In this document: positions 8,963 through 17,526 of the stretch, in pieces
Position numbering within the stretch: position 1 is the stretch's first letter
How the letters are laid out: every line of letters begins with the position of its first letter
NCBI GenBank assembly: GCA_017889585.1
Contig: JAGFZX010000002.1
Location: forward strand, 62,001 to 126,000
From: Bacillota bacterium
GTDB lineage: Bacteria; Bacillota; Negativicutes; DSM-13327
DNA length: 64,000 nt
Direction of reading: 5' to 3'
The notes under the pieces: model-generated
Databases searched by the model: none
Told to the model about the DNA's origin: nothing
The model's input: the letters and a program-made list of their open reading frames with translations, nothing else
Program-made: the position numbers and the translations under genes

Positions 8963-9106
8963 CTCTTATTTAGAGTGGTCGAGGGACTGGCCCGATGACA
9001 CCCGGCAACCGGCAGCAATGCAGTGGTGCTAATTCCAGCAGGATAATAATCCTGAAAGATAAGAGGAAGACGTTTGTATTAAACCTCTTTCCTTGGAAAG
9101 GGGTTT
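8963..9106 (+). ncRNA. SAM-I (S-box) riboswitch with terminator
   Basis: Closing stem CTCTTAT (8963-8969) pairs with ATAAGAG (9059-9065). Between them are the conserved S-box elements GAGGGACTGGCCCGATGA and CCCGGCAACC. The 3' part has a terminator hairpin, AAACCTCTTTCC/GGAAAGGGGTTT (9081-9106), followed by a T-rich run. SAM binding should favour termination, so the downstream gene is on when methionine/SAM is low (family knowledge). Confidence 0.96.
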
Positions 9107-9148
9107 ATTTTATTTCTTAAAATAAAATTTAACATATAGGAGGATTTT

Positions 9149-10285
9149 ATGAAATTAGATTCGAAAATTGCACACATTGGAGTGTGTACCGATGAAAAAA
9201 CTGGGGCTATAAGTACTCCTGTGTACCAGTCGGCAACTTTCCGGCATCCTGCTCTTGGTGAGAGTACAGGTTTTGATTATACTCGCAGTCAAAATCCCAC
9301 AAGAAAAGTATTGGAAGAAGGAATTGCTACATTGGAAGGTGGAGCAATAGGCTTGGCATTTGCCTCAGGTATGGCTGCCGTTACTGCAGTACTGCTGCTG
9401 TATAAAACAGGTGATCATCTGATTGTTATAGAAGACTGTTATGGTGGTACATATAGAGTGATAGACAAGGTATTTAGTAACTTTGGGTTAACAGTAAGTT
9501 TTATAGATGGCAGCCATATTGACGAAGTCATACAAGCCATCATACCTGCTACTAAAGCAATCATAGTAGAAACTCCTACCAATCCGCTAATGAAGATTAT
9601 TGATATACAGGCTATTGTAAAAACGGCTCATGAAAATAATATTCATGCTATAGTGGATAATACTTTTTTAACACCCTATTTTCAAAGGCCTTTAGAAATG
9701 GGGGCTGACGTGGTAATACACAGTGGTACTAAATACTTGGCAGGTCACAATGATTTAGTGTGCGGGCTTGTTGTTGCCCGTGATGCTGAACTAGGTGGAC
9801 GTATAAGGTACATTCAAAATTCAACAGGGGGAATTCTTGGCCCCAATGATAGTTGGTTATTAATTCGCAGTTTAAAGACATTGGCATTGCGGATGGAAAA
9901 ACACAATAGCAATGCTAAAGTTATTGCTGAATGGTTAACAAACCATCCACGGGTATTGAATGTATATTATCCAGGCTTGCCTGGACATCCTGGCAAAGCG
10001 GTACATGAGAGTCAGTCATCAGGTTATGGCGGTATGTTGTCTTTTGTCGTTGATAGTACCCAATTAGTCGAGCAAGTATTGCGTAAGGTTAAGTTGATTC
10101 GATTTGCCGAAAGTTTAGGTGGTGTAGAGTCCCTCATTACTTTGCCAGCAGTACAGACCCATGCTGACGTACCTGTTGATGTTCGAGAGAGACTAGGGAT
10201 ATCAGACTGTTTGCTACGGTTGTCCGTAGGAATTGAAGATGCTGAAGATATTATTAGTGATTTAGAACAGGCGTTGTTTGTCTAA
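9149..10285 (+). CDS. metI: Cys/Met-metabolism PLP enzyme, MetI-like (cystathionine gamma-synthase / O-acylhomoserine thiolyase)
   Basis: A 378-aa transsulfuration enzyme of the Cys/Met-metabolism PLP fold. Seen motifs: TGFDYTRSQNPTR near the N-terminus, the substrate loop GGTYR, VDNTFLTPYFQRP, and the PLP-binding Lys in HSGTKYLAGHND (about residue 194). It closely resembles Bacillus MetI, which makes cystathionine or homocysteine from O-acylhomoserine. Control by an S-box riboswitch fits the methionine branch rather than cysteine breakdown. RBS AGGAGG. A gamma-lyase activity cannot be excluded from sequence alone. Confidence 0.88.
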   Translation: MKLDSKIAHIGVCTDEKTGAISTPVYQSATFRHPALGESTGFDYTRSQNPTRKVLEEGIATLEGGAIGLAFASGMAAVTAVLLLYKTGDHLIVIEDCYGGTYRVIDKVFSNFGLTVSFIDGSHIDEVIQAIIPATKAIIVETPTNPLMKIIDIQAIVKTAHENNIHAIVDNTFLTPYFQRPLEMGADVVIHSGTKYLAGHNDLVCGLVVARDAELGGRIRYIQNSTGGILGPNDSWLLIRSLKTLALRMEKHNSNAKVIAEWLTNHPRVLNVYYPGLPGHPGKAVHESQSSGYGGMLSFVVDSTQLVEQVLRKVKLIRFAESLGGVESLITLPAVQTHADVPVDVRERLGISDCLLRLSVGIEDAEDIISDLEQALFV

Positions 10286-10419
10286 AAAGATAACATTAGT
10301 AAATCTGGAGTGGAAGACAATTATGGCGACGGAATAATAGAAACGTTATCTATTGACAAAACTATTTGCTTTTGATAACGTAATAATAATCTAAAAGTGA
10401 GCCGATTAGAAAACTGAAG

Positions 10420-10464
10420 GCTAAGGAAATGTTCCCTGTGTGGGAATTCCTTAGCTTTTTTTTT
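10420..10464 (+). terminator. Strong Rho-independent terminator
   Basis: GCTAAGGAA pairs with TTCCTTAGC around an inner GTTCCC/GGGAA region, followed by nine T residues. It lies 135 bp after the MetI-like gene. Confidence 0.85.
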
Positions 10465-10476
10465 GTAGGTGAAAGT

Positions 10477-10650
10477 ATGTCGGTTATACTCGTTGGTGCA
10501 GACCCTTTGGGTAGTATTGAAAGAAAATTACAGCCGATGGGTATTGAATCTATTGAACACATAACTAGCAGAAACGTTGGTGATCGCAAAAAGTTTAAAT
10601 GTTCATTGTCGACAGTTTTAATTGTTATATTTAATATCATATATTATTGA
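10477..10650 (+). pseudogene. DUF2325-like fragment
   Basis: ATG 10477 begins MSVILVGADPLGSIERKL and runs through GIESIEHITSRNVGDRKK, which matches the start of the small DUF2325 family (a nucleotide-fold protein of about 95 aa beginning with a VGAD.LG motif). After about 45 residues the similarity fades and the frame ends at 57 aa, so the C-terminal half is missing. No clear RBS; the start lies just behind a terminator. Probably a decayed gene. The assignment rests on motif memory. Confidence 0.5.
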
Positions 10651-10800
10651 TCAATATTTGTTCATTGGCAAATATGATTTGTTTCCTGCCATATAATAGT
10701 CGAGCCATATAAGCATGGAGTGTATGATGATTATGCGTAATGGTCTCTTCTTCATGATTTATCCGAAACGAAAAGGCGAAGAATAACTGTTCGTCTGCAG

Positions 10801-11188
10801 ACCATGGAACGGCTGAGTAAAGAGATGTTGTACAACTTTCAGGAGGTAACTTATTCACCTGAAGAACAAGAGCTGCTTTCCACCGAAAGCACGTTATTAA
10901 ATGGGGAAATCGCGGACCTGGCTAAATTAATTCTTTTCTGGAAATGATCTAGGAAAAGAGGTAGAATATATATGGCAACAAACCGATCCGCCTACTCAAA
11001 TCCAGATCAAAAAATGGGAAGACCTACTAAATACAATAATCCGGAAACGAAATAAAGACGCCATGCGTAATATAAACAACCTCGAAAACTTTTTAGAATT
11101 TGAATCTCCGGAAACCGACGAGGAAAGCAAGGTTCAAGTAAAAACGCCTATCCTAAAAATAGGGCGCGACAAGAAAAAGCTCATATAA
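10801..11188 (+). pseudogene. Frameshifted unidentified gene upstream of rarA-like gene
   Basis: One frame gives MERLSKEMLYNFQEVTYSPE and continues to a stop near 10948. A second frame, open from about 10930, continues without an obvious start through WQQTDPPTQIQIKKWED and NINNLENFLEFESPETDEES to a stop at 11186-11188. Joined by a single frameshift around 10930-10945 they make a plausible charged protein of about 125 aa. No family recognised. It ends 13 bp before the RarA-like gene, so it may once have been in its operon. Two independent short ORFs is the alternative. Confidence 0.35.
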
Positions 11189-11201
11189 AAGGGGATTAAT
11201 A

Positions 11202-12461
11202 ATGAATCTTTTCGACCATGCAGCTAGTCAAGGTGATACATTCAAACCTCTTGCCGAAAGAATGCGACCTAGAACCTTAGACGAGTTTGTAGGTCAAGAG
11301 CATTTATTGGGAAAAGGAAAACTAATGCGTAAGCTCATCGAGACAGATCAAGTACAGTCGATGATTTTACAAGGGCCTCCTGCAACAGGTAAAACTAGCC
11401 TTGCTTCAATTATAAGTAAACTGACCAATGCCGAGTTTGTGAAACTAAACGCAGTGTCATTATCAATAGCAGAGCTAAGGGCTGTTATGGACAAAGCGCG
11501 AGACAATCTAAAATTTCACAGGAGAAGGACTATCGTTTTTATAGATGAAATACACGCAATGAAATCTAACATTCAAATGTCCTTGCTTCAAACTGTGGAG
11601 AATGGGACACTAACATTAATTGGGGCAACTACTGAAAGTGTGACACACGATATTATTCCACCACTAACTTCACGTTGCAAAGTATATACCTTTCAGACTC
11701 TGACCTCCAAGGAAATTAAGAACATTATTACCTATGCCTTAGCTGATTCTGATCGTGGGTTAGGTAGTAGTATCAAAATCGAGCCAGATGCATTGATATA
11801 TTTATCAGATGTTTGTAATGGGGATGCTCGCAGTGCGCTGAATGCCTTAGAAAGTGCTGCTTTGTCAATAAAAAGCGGATCTAATATTGATCTTATTACA
11901 ATTCAACAGACATTCGAGTCTCGAGTAAGCGGAATATCGAAAACCGATTTATATGATCTCATATCTGCGTTTATTAAGTCTATGCGAGGGAGTGAAACCG
12001 ACGCAGCGTTATACTGGTTAGCTCGTATGCTCACTTCTGGAGTCGATCCAGTGTTTATTGCAAGAAGAGTGGTAATTCAAGCTGCTGAAGACGTTGGGCT
12101 TGCTAACCCGCAGGCGCTAAACATTGCAATAGCAGCAAAACAAGCAGTAGAATTTATTGGAATGCCAGAAGCACGCATCCCTTTAGCTGAGGCCGTAATA
12201 TTTGTTTCCGAAAGTCCTAAGTCAAACTCTGCGTACAAAGCTATTAATAATGCACTAGAAGAAGTGCGGACTTCTTGTGCATATCCTGTTCCGAGCCAAC
12301 TGAAGAATAGCACAGGCTTATATGTTAACCCATTAGATCACCCTAATGTTAAAATCAATTATCTTCCCTCAGAATTAAAAGATGTCGAATTCTATCGCCC
12401 AAATAATTCTGGCGTAGAGGCGAAGATATTCCTCAAATATAATAATACCGATAACTCATAG
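11202..12461 (+). CDS. RarA/MgsA-like AAA+ ATPase, divergent
   Basis: A 419-aa replication-associated recombination AAA+ ATPase. The N-terminus PLAERMRPRTLDEFVGQEHL is typical of RarA/MgsA. Walker A is GPPATGKTS (about residues 57-65) and Walker B FIDEIHAM. The usual IHRFNKAQQD box is replaced by IHAMKSNIQMSLL, and sensor 1 reads GATTESVTHDIIPPLTSRCK. The C-terminal tetramerisation region (GVDPVFIARRVVIQAAEDVG) is present. It probably acts at stalled forks. The altered box and a second decayed copy directly downstream suggest an accessory paralogue rather than the housekeeping copy. RBS AGGGGA. Confidence 0.85.
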   Translation: MNLFDHAASQGDTFKPLAERMRPRTLDEFVGQEHLLGKGKLMRKLIETDQVQSMILQGPPATGKTSLASIISKLTNAEFVKLNAVSLSIAELRAVMDKARDNLKFHRRRTIVFIDEIHAMKSNIQMSLLQTVENGTLTLIGATTESVTHDIIPPLTSRCKVYTFQTLTSKEIKNIITYALADSDRGLGSSIKIEPDALIYLSDVCNGDARSALNALESAALSIKSGSNIDLITIQQTFESRVSGISKTDLYDLISAFIKSMRGSETDAALYWLARMLTSGVDPVFIARRVVIQAAEDVGLANPQALNIAIAAKQAVEFIGMPEARIPLAEAVIFVSESPKSNSAYKAINNALEEVRTSCAYPVPSQLKNSTGLYVNPLDHPNVKINYLPSELKDVEFYRPNNSGVEAKIFLKYNNTDNS

Positions 12462-12498
12462 TTTTAATGTACTTGACTCAGTTTAGTATTTTGCTATA

Positions 12499-13181
12499 GT
12501 GTCATTGGATTTTTCTCCAAACTGTATATATAATACCGAAAGCATAACTCATGATATCATTCCTCTCCTTGTTTCTCGCTGTAAGATACATAATCTCCAT
12601 CCGCTGGCGGGGAATGAAGTAAAAAAAATAGTTTGTGTTGCTTTAAATGATGTTGTTAGGGGTCTGGGAAATCGACATCTAGAGATAGAAAAGGATGCTC
12701 TTGATTATTTAACCGATGTTTGCAATGGTGATGTGGGTAGTGCCTTGAATGCCTTAGACGTTGCATCTTATTCAGTGCAGAATGAAGGTAAGATTGATCT
12801 TGATACCATTCAGCAAGCTTTTCAGTTTAGGCTGAATGGCACCACGACTGATTTTTATGACCTTACATCCACCTTTATCAAGTCCATGAGAGGACGCCAT
12901 ACTGACGCGGCTATATCCTGGTTAGCTCGTATGTTGAATTCAGGAGTTGCCCCAATTTTCATAGCAAGAAGAGTTGTAGTTCAGGCTGCAGAAGCTGTTA
13001 TATTTGTTACAGAAAGTCCAAAATCGGATTCGGCATATAAAGCGATAAATAGTGCGCTCAAAACAGTAAAGAATACCAGCGCTTTTCCCATTCCAAGCCA
13101 GCTAAAAAATAGTTCAGGACTATAGTCAATCCAATAGATCATCCTAATTCTACACTCGATTATTTGCCTAATGAATTATAA
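12499..13181 (+). pseudogene. Second RarA-like copy, decayed
   Basis: Homologous to the C-terminal two thirds of the preceding gene. It begins inside sensor 1 (TESITHDIIPLLVSRCK), so the whole nucleotide-binding core is missing. Compared with the intact copy about 35 residues are deleted between VVVQAAE and AVIFVTESPKS. The frame stops at 13125 after SQLKNSSGL, but the matching tail (VNPIDHPNSTLDYLPNEL) continues in another frame to 13181, which shows a late frameshift. No functional ATPase can result. It looks like a tandem duplication that then decayed. Confidence 0.85.
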
Positions 13182-13191
13182 TGATTTTATT

Positions 13192-13229
13192 TGAAGCTTA
13201 CTTTTACCGTTAGGTAATTGTGAGCTTCA
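13192..13229 (+). terminator. Hairpin after the decayed RarA-like copy
   Basis: TGAAGCTTAC pairs with GTGAGCTTCA (one mismatch-type pair). There is only a weak T-run, so termination is uncertain. Confidence 0.35.
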
Positions 13230-13357
13230 GTTTGCATAGTGGCAGAAATCATGATGTACTGCTTTTATAAATGGAATTTATAGGATTACGTTTAGTATTT
13301 TATGGTGATAATAAATTTGAAATATAAATTTAATCTTTGAATGTTGGAGCGATGTAT

Positions 13358-14263
13358 TTGAAAATACGTATTGGAATTCCACGTGGGCTACTATATTACT
13401 ATCACGGTAGAGTTTGGGAAGATTTCTTATGTAAACTTGGAGCAGAGGTGATTATCTCTGGGGAAACTTCTAAGAAGACATTACAGTATGGCAGCGCCTT
13501 GGATGAAGTATGCCTGCCTGTTAAAGCATATTTTGGGCATGCTTATGAGGTTTCCCACGACGTTGATTATTTATTTGTTCCTCGTATTGTCAGTGCGGCA
13601 AAGGGACAGTATACTTGCCCTGAAATGATCGGTTTGCCGGATATGTTGCGCAGCAATATTTCTAATTTACCGAAACTGATTGAGATTACTGTTAATCTTC
13701 GCAATGATTGGCGTAATTTATACCATGCAGTGACAACTGTGGGTAAAATACTTAATGTAGGAATTGCAGCAAGTCTTTATGCATGGTATCAGTCTTGGCG
13801 GTCTAGGCAGCAGCAAACCTGCCTGCCAATTGCTAACAGTAAAAATTTAAGTATTGGTCTTATTGGCCATCCGTATATTATTTATGACCGTCAGATTAGC
13901 ATGAATGTGCTAGATAAACTTAGTAAATTAGGGATAAATGTAGTAACGCCAGATATGGTTGATGCTGATCAAGCTAAAAATAGTGCTGCCTGCCTAGATA
14001 AAAAAATTTTTTGGTGTTATTGCAGCCACCTAGTTGGTGCGGCATTTGCTTTAATGCAGCCGGCCCAGGTGGATGGGGTGATATTGATGACTTCATTTAG
14101 CTGTGGGCCTGATTCGTTAATAGGTGAAATAATAAAAGGGCGTGCCCAAGCCCTTAATATTCCGTTTATGCTTTTAACGATAGATGAACACATGGCTGAG
14201 GCTGGTTTTATTACCAGATTGGAAGCTTTTATTGATATGCTTGGTCGGAGGCGGCAACTATGA
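13358..14263 (+). CDS. 2-hydroxyacyl-CoA dehydratase activase-related protein (DUF2229-like), first of a pair
   Basis: Product begins KIRIGIPRGLLYYYHGRVWE, the standard N-terminus of CoA-activase-associated (DUF2229-like) proteins. TTG 13358 is preferred as start because GGAG (13346-13349) lies 8 bases upstream; ATG 13352 and TTG 13337 are in-frame alternatives with poor spacing. Conserved Cys occur in DEVCLPVKAYFGH and YTCPEM, probably for an Fe-S cluster. The protein ends EAGFITRLEAFIDML, and its stop overlaps the next gene (ATGA). The substrate is unknown; no dehydratase subunits are visible nearby. Confidence 0.8.
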   Translation: MKIRIGIPRGLLYYYHGRVWEDFLCKLGAEVIISGETSKKTLQYGSALDEVCLPVKAYFGHAYEVSHDVDYLFVPRIVSAAKGQYTCPEMIGLPDMLRSNISNLPKLIEITVNLRNDWRNLYHAVTTVGKILNVGIAASLYAWYQSWRSRQQQTCLPIANSKNLSIGLIGHPYIIYDRQISMNVLDKLSKLGINVVTPDMVDADQAKNSAACLDKKIFWCYCSHLVGAAFALMQPAQVDGVILMTSFSCGPDSLIGEIIKGRAQALNIPFMLLTIDEHMAEAGFITRLEAFIDMLGRRRQL

Positions 14264-15363
14264 TTGTTACTTTTCCTCATATGGGAACAATGCATATTAC
14301 CCTTAGAACTTTATTCGCAGACCTTGGACTAGAAGTTATGCCTCCGCCGCCTATCACTAAGAAAACAAGGGATTTAGGTGCAAAATATGCTCCTGAAATG
14401 ACTTGCCTGCCTTTCAAAATTACATTAGGTAATTTTATTGAATCACTGGAGCAAGGGGCAGATACAATTATTACTTGTGGTGGAGTTGGACCTTGTCGTT
14501 TGGGGTATTATGCAGAAGTGCAAAAGAATATATTAAAAGAATTAGGTTTTAAATTTGAGCTCATTATTATTGAACCTAATATTATTGAGGTATTAAAGAC
14601 TTTATACCGACTTACACCGGGGAAGAGTTGGAAAAGGATCTACACTGCTTTTAAGTTAGCTGGTGCTAAAATGACCGCACTTGACAGCATAGAGGAAAAG
14701 ATATGCTGTATTCGTCCCAGGGAAAAGGTATCAGGAATAGCAGATTTATTATGGCAGCAGGCTGTGAATGGGATTGAAGTAGCCCGGGATATTGACAATG
14801 TTAAGACGGTGACGGAAGTATTTAATGAAAAAATGAATAAGGTTGAACTGGAATGGGGTTATGACCTGCTGCGAATTGGAATAGTAGGTGAAATATATGT
14901 TATGCTTGAACCCTTTGTTAATCAGGATATTGTACGGCACTTAGGGAAAATGGGAGTAGAAGTACATAAGACGATGTTTCTTACCGATTATGTGCGGGTG
15001 CATCTACAACGAGACCGCCAGTACTATAATGCTTATCGGGAAATTGCAGATATGGCAAAGCCTTATTTGGGTCACTATGTAGGCGGACATGCTATTAAGA
15101 GTATCGGATGTGCTGTACAAATGAGTAAAGCTGGCTTAGATGGTATTATTCAAGTTTTTCCATTCAATTGTATGCCGGAGATTATTGCAAAAAACATTCT
15201 GCCACAAGTCAGCCGAGAGGTTAATATGCCGATATTATCCTTAGCTTTTGATGAGCAGTCAGGCGAGGCTGGATTATTGACAAGATTGGAAGCATTTATT
15301 GATTTGCTAGAATATCGCCGGGGCCAAAAGGGTAAATCATCGGCAATAAAGGGCACAAAATAA
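14260..15363 (+). CDS. 2-hydroxyacyl-CoA dehydratase activase-related protein, second of a pair
   Basis: A 367-aa protein, overlapping the preceding gene by 4 bp, so translation is coupled. Contains MTCLPFKITLGNFIESLEQG, ITCGGVGPCRLGYYAEVQ and a C-terminal EAGLLTRLEAFIDLLEYRR that mirrors the end of its partner. Several conserved Cys suggest an Fe-S cluster. The family is associated with ATP-driven activation of 2-hydroxyacyl-CoA dehydratases and with benzoyl-CoA-reductase-type systems, but standalone pairs like this have no settled role. The similarity between the two C-termini suggests an old duplication or a split of a long DUF2229 protein. Confidence 0.8.
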   Translation: MIVTFPHMGTMHITLRTLFADLGLEVMPPPPITKKTRDLGAKYAPEMTCLPFKITLGNFIESLEQGADTIITCGGVGPCRLGYYAEVQKNILKELGFKFELIIIEPNIIEVLKTLYRLTPGKSWKRIYTAFKLAGAKMTALDSIEEKICCIRPREKVSGIADLLWQQAVNGIEVARDIDNVKTVTEVFNEKMNKVELEWGYDLLRIGIVGEIYVMLEPFVNQDIVRHLGKMGVEVHKTMFLTDYVRVHLQRDRQYYNAYREIADMAKPYLGHYVGGHAIKSIGCAVQMSKAGLDGIIQVFPFNCMPEIIAKNILPQVSREVNMPILSLAFDEQSGEAGLLTRLEAFIDLLEYRRGQKGKSSAIKGTK

Positions 15364-15389
15364 TTTATTTATTTTGTGCATATTTTATT

Positions 15390-15462
15390 TTGACAACTGG
15401 GGATTTTTTTGGTATATTAATAATTAATAAAGCCTACTATATTACTCGGAATACTTGGTAAT
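15390..15462 (+). promoter_or_regulatory. Promoter and possible IscR operator
   Basis: TTGACA (15390-15395), 17-bp spacer, TATATT (15413-15418). Downstream, ATTACTCGG (15441-15449) and CTTGGTAAT (15454-15462) form an imperfect inverted repeat just before the RBS, well placed for autoregulation by the Rrf2-type protein. The operator role is inferred. Confidence 0.6.
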
Positions 15463-15478
15463 AGCAGGGGAGATTATT

Positions 15479-15913
15479 GTGAAGATATCCACAAAAGGAC
15501 GTTATGGCGTAGCAGCCATGTATGATTTAGCGATGAATTATGGTCAAGGACCGATTTCTTTAAAGAGTATTGCGGAACGCCAAAAAATCTCTGAAAATTA
15601 TTTAGAGCAATTAGTGAGTACATTGCGTAAAGCAGGATATGTTAAAAGTATTCGTGGCGCACAAGGCGGATATATTTTAAGTAAAGATCCAGCGAAAATT
15701 TCAGTAGGTGATATTTTACGAATTATGGAAGGACCTATAACCTTAGTGGATTGTTTATTAGATGATTCTAATGATCATGATGGTTGTGAGCGAGCGGGGA
15801 TTTGTGTTACCCGCGATGTTTGGGCCAAAGTTTCTGCAAGTATAATTTCGGTTGTAGACTCTATTTCTCTTGCTGATTTATGCCGTGAAGAAAAATTACG
15901 AGGAGATGTATAA
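15479..15913 (+). CDS. iscR: Rrf2-family transcriptional regulator, IscR-like
   Basis: Start GTG 15479, 6 bases after AGGGGAG; upstream in-frame ATG 15455 lacks an RBS. The product begins VKISTKGRYGVAAMYDLAMN, the winged-helix start of Rrf2 proteins, with recognition helix around ISENYLEQLVSTLRKAGYV. A C-terminal Cys group (CLLDDSNDHDGCERAGIC) matches the three-Cys Fe-S ligand pattern of IscR. It precedes iscS-iscU directly (4-bp gap), so it most likely senses Fe-S status and represses this operon. CymR-type Rrf2 proteins lack these Cys. Confidence 0.9.
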   Translation: MKISTKGRYGVAAMYDLAMNYGQGPISLKSIAERQKISENYLEQLVSTLRKAGYVKSIRGAQGGYILSKDPAKISVGDILRIMEGPITLVDCLLDDSNDHDGCERAGICVTRDVWAKVSASIISVVDSISLADLCREEKLRGDV

Positions 15914-15917
15914 GATA

Positions 15918-17123
15918 ATGAGAAGAGTTTATTTTGATCATTCAGCAACTACACCAGTTGATAGTGAAGTGGCAACTTTAATGATGGAATACATGACGGA
16001 AAAATTCGGTAACCCAGGGAGCATTCATTTTTTTGGCCGTGAGGCTAATAAAGCGGTCAATGAAGCGAGGTCAAATGTAGCAGCCTTACTAGGGGCTAAT
16101 ACTAATGAAATATTTTTTACCAGTGGTGGTACTGAGTCGGACAATCTTGCACTGAAAGGTGTGGCTTTTGCCAATCGTAAAAAAGGTAATCATATTATTA
16201 CGACAGCGATTGAACATCATGCAATACTTCATGCGTGTGAATCTTTAGAGAAACAAGGTTTTACCGTTACATATTTGCCAGTTGATGAAAATGCAATGGT
16301 AAATGTGGAAGATGTGAAGAATGCGATTACTGATAAGACAATATTAATCAGTGTCATGTTTGCGAATAATGAAGTAGGTACAATTCAGCCGATCAAAGAA
16401 ATTGGACAATTGGCCAAAGAAAAAGGGATATATTTTCATACAGATGCGGTACAGGCTGTTGGTAATTATCCTATTGATGTGAACGAATATAACATTGATA
16501 TGCTGAGTGCTTCTGGCCATAAATTGTATGGACCTAAAGGTGTTGGTTTTCTTTATATTCGTAAGGGCGTAAAAATTGAATCCTTGCAGCAAGGTGGATC
16601 ACAGGAACGCAAATTGCGAGCTGGTACTGAAAATGTATCTGGTATTGTCGGTTTAGGAAAAGCAGCTGAAAAAGCTCGGCTTGAAATGAGCGAACGAATT
16701 GCTCATGTTCAAGGGCTTAGAGATAACTTGATCAAAGGTATTCAAGAAAAAATTCCTGATATTAAGCTAAATGGCCATTTTGAAAAGCGTTTGCCCGGCA
16801 ATGTTAATTTTAGTTTCTTCTATATTGAAGGAGAATCCTTGCTCTTAAATCTTGACATGAAAGGTATTGCAGCATCTAGCGGCTCAGCATGCACGTCGGG
16901 ATCTCTTGATCCTTCTCATGTACTACTCGCTATGGGTATGACCCATGAAACGGCTCATGGCTCTCTTCGTCTTTCATTAGGGCGTGGTAATACACAAGCA
17001 GATGTTGAGTACTGCCTGGAAGTGCTGCCACAAATTGTTGAAAAATTGCGTAGCATGTCGCCATTAAATGCAACAAGTAAATTGGCTCCAAGTAATCCAT
17101 GTAGCCAGTGTCATCATCATTAA
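15918..17123 (+). CDS. iscS: Cysteine desulfurase IscS/NifS
   Basis: Start ATG 15918 behind GAGGAG; 401 aa. Class-V aminotransferase with EHHAILHACE, the PLP Lys in SGHKLYGPKG (about residue 202) and the sulfur-carrying Cys in the flexible loop SSGSACTSGS (about 325), as in group-I IscS/NifS. It takes sulfur from cysteine and passes it to IscU and, with MnmA downstream, to tRNA. The C-terminus ends in a Cys/His tail (NPCSQCHHH) that is not part of the core fold and could bind a metal. Confidence 0.95.
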   Translation: MRRVYFDHSATTPVDSEVATLMMEYMTEKFGNPGSIHFFGREANKAVNEARSNVAALLGANTNEIFFTSGGTESDNLALKGVAFANRKKGNHIITTAIEHHAILHACESLEKQGFTVTYLPVDENAMVNVEDVKNAITDKTILISVMFANNEVGTIQPIKEIGQLAKEKGIYFHTDAVQAVGNYPIDVNEYNIDMLSASGHKLYGPKGVGFLYIRKGVKIESLQQGGSQERKLRAGTENVSGIVGLGKAAEKARLEMSERIAHVQGLRDNLIKGIQEKIPDIKLNGHFEKRLPGNVNFSFFYIEGESLLLNLDMKGIAASSGSACTSGSLDPSHVLLAMGMTHETAHGSLRLSLGRGNTQADVEYCLEVLPQIVEKLRSMSPLNATSKLAPSNPCSQCHHH

Positions 17124-17147
17124 TTTAGTTGAGAGGAGATAGTTTTT

Positions 17148-17519
17148 ATGTATACTGAAAAGGTAATGGATCATTTTACGAATCCGCGCAATGTAGGTGA
17201 AATAGAAAATGCTAATGGTGTTGGTGAAGTTGGTAATGCCAAATGCGGTGATATTATGAGAATTTATTTAGATGTACAAGATAATATTATTAAAGATGTA
17301 AAGTTCAAAACTTTTGGCTGTGGTGCAGCGATTGCGACAAGTAGTATGGTCACAGAGCTAGTTATGGGGAAAACTGTTGAGGAAGCGCTCAAGATTTCTA
17401 ATGATGCAGTGGCTGAAGCTTTAGATGGACTACCACCTGCCAAGATGCACTGTTCAAATTTAGCAGCTGACGCATTACATGAAGCCATTAAGGACTATAT
17501 ACAGAAAAAAGGAAAGTGA
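17148..17519 (+). CDS. iscU: Fe-S scaffold protein IscU/NifU
   Basis: A 123-aa IscU-type scaffold starting MYTEKVMDHFTNPRNVGEIE. The three cluster-ligand Cys are in NAKCGDIMR (about 33), FGCGAAIA (about 59) and KMHCSNLA (about 104), with the Asp next to the first Cys. It builds Fe-S clusters with sulfur from the desulfurase 24 bp upstream. RBS GAGGAG. Length and motifs are normal for NifU-like proteins of anaerobic Firmicutes. Confidence 0.95.
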   Translation: MYTEKVMDHFTNPRNVGEIENANGVGEVGNAKCGDIMRIYLDVQDNIIKDVKFKTFGCGAAIATSSMVTELVMGKTVEEALKISNDAVAEALDGLPPAKMHCSNLAADALHEAIKDYIQKKGK

Positions 17520-17526
17520 TTTTTTC

